This document shows, piece after piece, positions 54,801 to 64,000 of a DNA stretch of 64,000 nt. The notes below the pieces were generated by a model, which saw only the letters and a list, made by a program, of their open reading frames with translations, made no database searches and was not told the DNA's origin. Numbering within the stretch: position 1 is the first letter of the stretch; every line of letters begins with the position of its first letter. This DNA is from Paragonimus heterotremus (lineage: Eukaryota; Platyhelminthes; Trematoda; Plagiorchiida; Troglotrematidae). Both the position numbers and the translations under genes were made by a program. The stretch covers positions 13,798 to 77,797 of the forward strand of contig LUCH01002090.1 in assembly GCA_013368495.1 (NCBI GenBank), read 5' to 3'.

Positions 54801-57600
54801 TATACTTTTGAAAGCCCTCAGAAGTAAACGCACAGTTATCGTCATCCAATATTAGGGGATGGTTGGTTACAGTCTGTGCCGTGATCTTAACACCTGTTAA
54901 ATCGGAAACAACATCTGCGTGGGAAGGTTCACAAGGAGTAATCCAGTATCATGCAATGCAATAAAAATGGGTTTTATTACTGTTGAAACTTGTCAGTAGA
55001 GCAAACGGTGAATGACATTGGAAATGTGGTTTTCTGCATCGTGTTTCGAGGTGGACGGCCGAGAAAACTGCCTATCTGCAGACATCGCTGAACTGAATAT
55101 TAGCTATGCGATCCTGTCAGAAAGAAATCACTTCTGACGGAGCACTGTGGTTACGACAGAACTGGATTTTTCTCAGTTCAGTGTGACTTACGAAAGTGCT
55201 ATTATATACCCTCTTTTCGTGGAGTATAAAAATAGTCGTTTTGGCATAGAAATCAAAATCACAGTCAGTCTACCCAAAGAACATGAGGGCTGTTTGACCT
55301 AGCGAGTTTAATATAGGCGTAGGTGATGGGTCATTGGCGAATACATGACTTTTCTTTCTACGGTTAACAGGTGTTGTGGCCAAAGTTTTATTAAGGCGAC
55401 GTGAAGAGCGATCTACGAATTCACAATGTGTCCTGGCGACTTGGCAGATAGACTAAACACGCTGAAAGATAAATCGGCTGACCTAAATTTTTCCCAGACT
55501 CTGAAGACATTGTGCTCAGTTGTGGCAATCCTCGGGCGGGCACATCACCTGTATGATATATGAGGTTCCATGAACAGAGTCAGCTGATTCAAACGCTGAC
55601 GGGGCCCCATTCACATCGCACATCGTTCAGTAGAGCTACAGGTATTTGATGAAAAATGCAAATCGATCACGCGTTGAAGTGCTTAAGGGATGTAAAATCT
55701 ATCGCCGGCATACTAGGTTGATCTGAAGTTGATGCCTGACAGATGGGTGGTTGCGCGACCACCCATAATTCCACCTGGAAGTCCTCCCAAGGATGCCAGT
55801 CGGAAGCAGTCAAGGGCAGACTTTCGACTTTAATAGTGCTGACTCTTTTTGGTCAATATTCTTTTTCACAATAACTGTTTACTTTTTGGTACATTTTCAT
55901 TTGTTTATCCGAACAACCGTCTGAACATTATCGGATTCAGCAATACCTCCAGCCATGTCACCCATAGAAACAGTCCAAGGTTGAAGATTGTTGCACGCCT
56001 ACTTCAAATGAATGTTACAAAGCAAATGTATTTGAATTGTCCTTACGTTCACAATTTGTTTACTTGAAGACTTATTAAATATATATCACTGAGCAGCTTC
56101 ATAAGCTCGATAGTAACAAACTCCCTATGAAAGAAAAGGGGTGAAATTAGCTTGATCAGATTTTATTATGATGCTATTAGTGTATTAATTTCTACCAATA
56201 ATAAATATTCTAACTCGATTGTAAAGTTTAGGATTTTTATACATCCAGTGTTAAACGTATTGGACCGTCACCTTGGTTACGGCTCAAACGCTTGACCCAA
56301 AACCGAAAAATCAGAAGAGGCGCGGCTACACTGTTTATCGGACGAGCCAGACCAGACGAGACGATACTAAACCACAGAAGCTGTAGATTTATGGGACAAA
56401 ACGATTACCATAGATGACCAGCAAACATAGAACGAATCAAATCAAACAGTCATATATGGCAGTCAGGGAGTCCGAACAAATCATGTCGCAGTGGGCGTCA
56501 GAAGGCAACGCGAGAAAAAAACACTGTCCGGATAGCGCACAGGCGTTCGACCCACACCTACAATCTGATTGACTGAGTGGGACTATACCATCACCCACGA
56601 CCAAACCATCCGAGCTGGGCCGGTCGATCGATGTGGCGTGATGAGTCCTAGCTGTCTCGATAGGAGATGCGCCTCCTAACAAAACGTAACACATGGACTT
56701 AAACCTACGGCAAGCTGCTATTTTTGAATGCTTTACTCACAAAAGTAGTCAGGGGGTCCTTATGGTTCATTCGGCGTAAAACACTTGGAATAACCAGTTA
56801 TAAACACGGCCATATTGTTAAGAACATCGTTATCATTGCATAACAATATGGGTGATTTTTATGCATAGAAGAAAAAGTTGTTAAATGAAACATCATTGAT
56901 GTCATCATAGCTATATAGACAACAAAAATGAACAGAAAAGCTCTTGACTTTCGCAGTGCCTAAGAAATTCACGTTTCTAGATATACCATTTATTGGGGAG
57001 TACCTGAAGAATTTTGAGCTTTCATCTACATTGGAAAGCACTAACTTCGTCACACGGAATCCGTAGAACTGTCTGCGTGATAAGCTGCTATGGTGTGATA
57101 TTTGCAGGTAGGTGAAGCGATTTTCGAAGATATACAATCATAAAAGACATTTGACATACAATAAAATCAACACAGCTCTATGGAAGGATTAATTCTTCGC
57201 GGCATGTGCTTCATTAGCTTGGCCACACAATCATCATGCAAGCTCCTATATTCCACATACAGAGTAGTCATCTGCCTGTCCTATTGCGCTGCATCGTCGT
57301 GTGGACGGATCGAAGCCGTTTGGAAGAATTTCTGAAACTAGTTGAAACTGCAGACTACCAACCTTACTAACGAACGTTTGGATTTTGTTGCTGTTAATGT
57401 GGTTCGACTGATTTTGTGAACTTCAATTGAAACTCCGAAAAACTGTATGTACGTTCCTCATCATATCAACAATGACAAGGACAACTATGTATCAGTGGTA
57501 TGGTCTGATGTCCAGTTGCCACACAGCCATGAAGCAAACTGAAATCGCCAACCTGGACGAAAAAGAAAAGGGAGAAAGAGAATATTATCAGCAAAAACAA
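51875..57600. other. No recognisable gene
   Basis: About 5.7 kb without a recognisable domain or repeat protein. A 9-bp hairpin (ATGGGTGGT at 55743-55751, partner at 55758-55766, loop TGCGCG) is the only tidy structure noted. A minus-strand stretch near 52.5-53.1 kb has faintly protein-like pieces but no identifiable family. Confidence 0.45.
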
Positions 57601-57604
57601 AAAC

Positions 57605-58135
57605 ATTCGGCATTCAACGTTAAGGCATCTAAATCTTGCAAACAAACAATCAACCAACAGTTGAAAGTAAGGAGTTAACAGCAAAACAACTTCCTTATGG
57701 CTTTCACTGCCCCGCGTCATTAAGTGTACTCACTTAGCAGACAATTCGAACAAACGATAATATTCGCGCCACTGAGTCCGATTAGCTGGTACATCACCTA
57801 ACGTCTACAGCTACTGACTCTGTGAGTCGCTAGGTTCCAAGTTCGTGAGAAGAACTCAACTTACATTGTCCAGTTCTTTGGTAGATTATTTAATTTGTCT
57901 ACTCCCGGTCATCATCTGTCCATATCGCACTTGACGTCAGTTGGTTGGAGTATCGGCAATGTTCGGTGTGACAGACGACTGGCGGACATCCTTGGTACAT
58001 GGTTTAACCATTCAAGCTCATGTGAACGTAAGGACTGAGCGAAGTAACTCGCTTGACAATCACTATCAAATACCCGCTTTCTAACCTATCCGCTGCTTAT
58101 TCATTGGTGCCATCAGATGGAACGCAGATATCAGT
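57605..58135 (+). repeat. Dispersed repeat, copy B (relative at 10105-10600)
   Basis: It aligns by eye over its length with the 10.1-10.6 kb segment in the same orientation. Shared landmarks include CATTCAAC, ACTTTCACTGC or its CTTTCACTGCCCCGC form, TACTGACTCTGTGA and GACGTCAGTT. The repeat family was not identified. Confidence 0.55.
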
Positions 58136-58449
58136 GGTCAAACACCTGTAGACGGTTCATATCTTCTGCACTTGCCGGTCAAATTTCGCAACCATAAAGC
58201 AATAATCCCTCACTGTTGCAATCCTTAAGCCACACACGAATGTCTCTCTTTAGGGATTACAACTTTAAGTTCGAATGATCGATAAAAATGACAATTTTTG
58301 ACCAGAGGTATACCTAACGCTACCCTGAAATTTAACGATCAGTGAAAATGTGAGGAAATTTTGATCTTTCTTCCCCGATGTCTCCCCAAGAGCCAAATTA
58401 AGTCACCGAAGTGTGACGGAAGCCATGATAGAAGTCATGACTGTGGTGA

Positions 58450-60075
58450 AGCTAATTCACCTATGATTTATTCAAGACCCCCTGGCCAAGTTAATGAATA
58501 CGGGAATTACGAATAAGTGGCCCTAGTAGATGGGGATTTTCTTCGCTGTCTACACGACTTGAAACAAATGAGTTAGAGCGTCTACAATTGCCTGGATACC
58601 TTCTTTGGAAGATGCTGACAAGAGATGATCTGCAGCAATAGCCATATCGCATTTGAGAGCTGAAATGAAATAGTGGACTTCAACTTCGTTGATTGTTTTT
58701 GATTTGCCGATTAGGACGGTACACTGCAGGTTTGTGTAACTAACAGTAAAAACAGCATTCTAACTAGGTTGGCTTTCAAAGTGCTTCATCCAACCTCCTG
58801 AGCTTCTAGGCTCACTGTAGATGAGTGTGTTTTCTACGTCGCTGGTAGTTCCCCTCAGATGCGGACGCATTGAACCAATGGTACGGATAAGCTTAAACAG
58901 TCTGCCAGTTCTCCCGCGAAACGAGAGCGAATCCTGATTCTTTAACTCCCTCCTTTAGCGAAGGCTCATGATTGGCGATCAGGCTACCCCTGTGCTTCTT
59001 GAGGATAACCCCCCGAACATTTTGTATGAACTGCTGTGGAGAATGCACCGTCTGATACCTAACAACTCTAAGGACTTCACTGAGATTCAGCGTTCGTTTA
59101 TCTATTGGGAAACCGTGCCGCCTGCTACAGCACCTGCATCATGAATGGTCTATGAGACTTGGGTCCAGCAGCTATTACGATCTACAGGGTGAGTATTGAT
59201 GAGCTTGTATTCTTGGCCGGTTTGTTACTTATGATTTACTGATGGTGCAGCCAGTTTCTCAGCAACCAGCCTTTTTCCGTCGGTGGGGTCGCTGACCAGA
59301 GAACGTTGGAACAAAACGACATTTTCTTCCCGCATGCTCTAATAAGAAGGAGATTTCTCAGTGGAGCCACGCCATTCCTAACTAACAGCTGAGTGATGCA
59401 TCTGAAACCAAATCTGATTCATGGAAGGGGGCGCCATTTAAAACGGCGATGTGCACGATGTCATAAACTAGTACTAACTAAGCATAGCCTACGATCGGTT
59501 CACATTTGAAACAGCCGCCTACCATTATCCGAGGAGCGTGATGGCAGCCCGAGCGAGATTCAGCTTCATGAAGGTGACCATTCTTGTCGTTTAAATCTCC
59601 TGCCAAATGACCTCATCAAAGCTATGTGTCAATCTAAAGAGAGTAGCCTGATCCGAGTAAAAGGCGACATTGACACTGACATCATTGCAGTCAGCCTGAG
59701 CAAAAAACAGACACTGAAACTTTTCTGAAGATTTGGTATCTAGAACTGACTTCAATAGAACCTACCAACCGGACGATACACAACCTATTACTATTATGAG
59801 TGCAGTCTGTTGCTCCGGGTGTAGATGTTTTCCTGTGGATTATACCTACTCCAGAATGACTAGTAGCAACGGCTGTGGAGTCCCCCGAGGTGTGCGACCA
59901 TTATCATGGGAACACATTGGGCACTGTCATTTCATTACAACGGATGTCGACAACCGCCAAGACCGATGTTTGTGCCGGATAGGTTTTCTGACCTATCTGC
60001 TTCACATTGTGAACATTGAAAGCACCACCATCAATTCGCATTTTACGTCTAAGTAAAGGTCGAGGAGCTCCGGAT
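58450..60075 (-). mobile_element. RTE-clade LINE fragment 4 (AP endonuclease, linker, start of RT)
   Basis: Across several minus-strand frames the order matches fluke RTE/SR2 elements. Endonuclease start: GAFNVHNVKQIGQKTYPAQT near 60030. Then SGVGII and NRLCIVRL. The AGDLN box with HLHEAESRSG lies near 59590, and a WRGSTEK block near 59370. The linker has RLVAEKLAAPSVNH, NSCWTQVS and TIHDAG (59280-59130) and GRLFKLIRTIGSMRP (about 58910). Next come HFESQ and an ALTHLFQV block (58580), ending near 58450 before the RT palm. Stops and frameshifts are frequent. This is the only RTE piece here that keeps the endonuclease. Confidence 0.8.
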
Positions 60076-60090
60076 CTGCATGGCAAGAAA

Positions 60091-63000
60091 TAAGACTTAC
60101 CGGGAGAGTGTTACTATGGCTAGCTATATCATCGATGGGATCTCTGAAACAATCATTAGAAATAAGGATTGGGAGCTAAATTGGACAAAAAACTGATGGA
60201 GGGAGGGGTCAGCAGTAACAGGCTTTTGCCTATTCATCCTACTGCACGCAACGGATTTTGCGAATGGGTTTATAATATGAGACGATATTACTGGATCTGT
60301 GTGTTGGCGGAGATAGTGTCAGAACGTCCAGACCTAAAGGGGAGAACCAAAAGGGTCGAGAACCGATACTACGTGACAATGGGAGTGCGGCAATTTATTA
60401 TGTATAGTACATTTTCAGGAAAAAGCCGTAAGTATCCTTCTAGACCTTAACTTGAAGCACCAGGAGACTGTGGTTTGTCATACTTCTACCTGTTGATTAA
60501 CGTGGCACGAACGGCTCTGTCTGTGTGGTAGTCACACCGTCCAGTTTGGCCCACTAAGTTATCTAGATACGCAAGCCATCACACCACGTCAAGGTCCAGT
60601 CTATTCGTGACAGTCAATTCAGGTAATCTGTTGGGCAACATGGAATCAGTAGTAACAGATGTGCAACGGTAACATTTATTAAGTCCCGGTGTTGCTTAGC
60701 TAGCAGAGTACGCGCCGCAGAATCCAATACACAAGGCAGTGTGTTTTCTATTTAAGACTCGTGTGCACCTATCTGACTGTAGCCAACTCGGTGATGTCGA
60801 TGACCTTCGCCTGTTACTTATGGTCCGTTAAGCTGTTTTCTATCATCTGCTCAAATGTTTATTTTGTCTAGCGTTCGTCTGCTCTGGGACATGATCATTC
60901 TACACAAGTACAGCGAGATAGTCTATCAAATTAAGGACTGGTTTCATTCTACTATTGGCAAAATCACAGTTATTATCCATTCACTTCAATTCAGTTAATT
61001 TTGTCTTATTTTCTCGAAATGTTAAACATAAGATGCATTAGATTTTTCGCTTTAACAAACTGAATAACAATCTTCATAACACAGAGGGCTACTTATTTGA
61101 ACGGCGACAAATTATGCCAACTACGGAGCAGACTAACATCTCGGTAGGTCTTCTGAGTTGTTACGTAAACAAGGAGTAAACTACACGATAACCAAATCCC
61201 CGTGCATGGATATTTCATACCAAACTTCATTCTACTGTTTCTCCTTGTATTTTTCTCCTAGTTACTTCAATATCCAAATACGTGCCTTTACCTCACTCAT
61301 GAATGGTGATAGTTTGAGTAGTACAGTGAGATCGCTCGTCCTCACTAAGCTAGTTAAGGTTAGTGTGCAAAAATTCAAGCGTACATCAGCTGTGCAAGTT
61401 GGAATATATTTCGTTCACTTAACATTATACACGAGAAACCTGACTGTATTCCACTACTGAACTCTCTGTTGATCTGGTTGTTGTATGGCGATTACCACTT
61501 TGTGATACATTCCACGCCAATTACAAGTCGTTGCCCTTCGTAATTCTACGTTCAATGTCTGAAAGTTAGCTTCGAAATTGAAACATACTGTGTATTTCTT
61601 TTTATCACTTTGAGAACAGTACACCGGTCTTAATAAATACCGAACATATTTGAGCCAGTTCAACTTGATAGTTGTACAGACTGCCAACATTTAGAATAAA
61701 TCAGTTAGGTTCAGTGTATGTAAGCATTCAATATGGGAGTGAGTCGTAAGTGATAAAAATAATATCTCCATACATTTGTTAAAACAAAAAAATTGAATTC
61801 CCCAAAGTAAAGCAATAGAATACATTACATAAGGCGGTTCATAAGCTATAATTTGATTGTGGGTTATTTGATATACCTCTGTGGAAAAATTATACGCGAA
61901 GTGTTCTAGAAACATGTTTGGTAGGTGAAGCCTATTGGAACTGTGGAATGAAAGAAGTTGAGAAAGAATAGCACCCCAATGAATATGAGTGTTGCTTGAT
62001 GACAGCGTAGATATTTGTGATGTTGGTTGTTATGAAAGAACGGTGAGGTTCACAGTTTATATATCATTATGCTTCACTGAGCTGTTTATATCTAGTGTAT
62101 AGGTTGCATTACTATAACACAAAAACTTGTTCGTACATTACTGTTTGACGTGGAAAAATGAAAAAGCAAAGTGTACAAATAGTAGAATGGAAGTAATATT
62201 TTTATCGAGGGTTTCGGTCTGCGGTAGAACTGTACGAAAAAGTGGGGTAATTGACAAGATTATAACGGGTGCGCATACATTCAGAGGTAAAAACGTAATC
62301 TCATTCATTATTCAACCTGAGAAATGTTTCTGAGCTCAATGACAGACTCTGACAACAATCCTAAGTCAACGTCAGAATAATTAACATATCAGTACAACTG
62401 TCCAACTGCAATAAAAAGAACATCGTGCCTCAGACTTTCATCATCATCCCTCGGGCCTAAAGTTGAGTGAGTTGTTCCAGCGTCCAGCATATCATGTAAC
62501 GCCTGGTTTCTTAAGAGTGCGAAATTGGACTTTCAAGTTGAACATCACTCACATTTGACTGAAACCCACGCATTCAGATAAGCTTCCCGGTCAAATGATT
62601 TGAAAAGGAGGTTTCTATTCTAATTTCGTTTGTGTTATGGTTCGTCAGTAGTATATGTTTGACACGACAGGGAATTCGACACCAGCTATTATATCCTGAT
62701 CTGCGTGCGCAAGCAGATAACGAGTGCATGTCTGTACGGCGTGCCCACTTGCATGATTCACCTTTTACAGTACTCCAGTGCATCTGTAACCTTGCATTTT
62801 TCTACCCCCGGTTGGATTGTGTCATGTGATCTTCCAGATTAGACAAGTGATTTTTATCCTGCTTACACTTGCATGTTGCCATTGTACAGTTTTCCGTCTT
62901 ACAAAAATCGTCTCTCTACTTGGTGTTGCCTACAGACCTCACCGCCCACATGAATCCCTTGTTATAACGTGATATTGTTGGTAAACTACTCGGCTTCTGA

Positions 63001-64000
63001 ATTTACGATACGGCAATTACAGTCCCATCGTCACAACACAATACATGAGCCACTTTACTAACGGTCTTTTAAAGTTACGAGATACAACACCGGCCAAGCT
63101 TCATGAGACAATTGTACCCATCACTGCGACACTGACCTCACATTAAGCAATACAAAATTACCATGCCTAAATATTCAACCATTTTCTTTCATGATTAATT
63201 ATCAGTTTTTTCCATCGCTTTCTGCGAACAGTCATCGTCTGTTAACTCCTACTCATTAATAAAGTGGATTTTGTCCAGCTGGCGTACATCCAAGTGGGTC
63301 ACTCAGGAAAGACTTAAGATGGTCGTATTGAAAGTACTCCGTATGCCCGTTCTGTATGGTCAGGAGGTTTATTCCATTCCGAGTCAAACACGATTGCACA
63401 CAGTTCTTTCAGGCTCATTGTATGTGAGATAGTTATGATCAGCTTAGCTCCAGTCAGAAAGTTCATTATTTACCATGGCTGTTAAGTAACGGTACTGTTG
63501 GCAGTGGCAGCGTAACGATCATCGGATCCCCTTTGACATTGATGTTGGAAAGATTTGTTAATGATATTAAATGGGAACTCGTAGACCACAGACATCCTTT
63601 TCAGTGTTCATCAGTCAAATTCACACAGAATCAAACTCCTTCCTATCATGTGAAATGATGTGCACCGAACGATACTCGTAATCTAATACTCAGTGGCAGA
63701 GGCTATCGCGAGTAGACTGTACAACTACTGTCCGTATGCTTACACGCAGTTCGTATAAACGCTCCACTTCTCCTGGTCTGTTACCCTTAAGCCAACTGGA
63801 ATCTAAGCAAGCGTGCACCATTTGACAGCAGCTAACACCTGTCTAGCAATGGATAAGCGTGGCACTCCCACACATTCACCAACACTTCCACTGTCCTCCG
63901 GTAGACTCTGGTACTCCCTACACATGTATATTTTAATGACAAATTTGATGTGTTCCGTTATTTCCACACGCAATTCGTGCATATTCCTTGTAATTAAAAC
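60091..64000. other. No recognisable gene
   Basis: The open frames are short, on both strands and without known domains. I saw no repeat with a partner elsewhere in the window. Confidence 0.45.

Noticed and set aside
1..64000. CRISPR arrays, prokaryotic operons or toxin-antitoxin modules
   Set aside because: No regularly spaced repeats, Shine-Dalgarno-led gene strings or bacterial-style gene density are visible; the DNA is eukaryotic.

Overview
The window looks like nuclear DNA of a parasitic flatworm, most likely a digenean trematode (fluke). Coding stretches are broken by introns with GT/AG borders, long AT-leaning stretches carry no recognisable gene, and the repeats are the mixture I associate with flukes: RTE-clade LINEs of the SR2 type, an R2-clade LINE, Ty3/Gypsy elements (one with a CsRn1-like gag-pol), a BEL/Pao remnant, and several Penelope-like elements (PLEs) with a GIY-YIG endonuclease. 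Species cannot be fixed by eye.

The one host gene I can support is a Na+/H+ exchanger (SLC9/NHE, CPA1 family) on the + strand, about 19.9-39.0 kb. A single 1.5-kb exon encodes all membrane helices. Three later exons (24307-24925, 30075-30226, 38794-39001) encode the cytosolic tail. All three junctions keep phase and give an 825-residue protein, a normal length for plasma-membrane NHEs. Introns 2 and 3 have collected transposon debris: PLE and RTE pieces in intron 2, and R2, RTE and BEL/Pao pieces in intron 3.

Layout: 1-4.9 kb, no gene, microsatellites; 4.9-5.1 kb, two possible short exons around a 66-bp intron; 5.7-6.15 kb, a foldback element and a perfect 44-bp palindrome; 6.4-8.5 kb (-), truncated CsRn1-like Gypsy; 10.1-10.6 kb, a repeat whose relative lies at 57.6-58.1 kb; 12.8-13.2 kb (-), RTE piece; 13.25-13.32 kb (+), hammerhead-ribozyme-like fold; 13.35-14.3 kb (-), unidentified coding-like segments; 15.6 and 19.2 kb, two related LTR copies in opposite orientation; 17.4-17.9 kb (-), PLE endonuclease; 19.8-39.1 kb, NHE locus; 39.1-45.3 kb, nothing recognised; 45.4-47.0 kb (+), PLE bracketed by ~100-bp inverted repeats; 47.9-51.9 kb (-), a Gypsy element with gag, protease, RT, RNase H and integrase, whose 3' end is a head-to-head LTR foldback; 58.4-60.1 kb (-), RTE endonuclease, linker and start of RT; the rest has nothing I can support.

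Nearly every retroelement copy carries frameshifts or stops, so they are fossils. The strongest leads are the hammerhead-like fold, the PLE with inverted termini, the LTR foldback, and the NHE gene itself, which keeps the ion-binding residues but has lost two otherwise conserved prolines.
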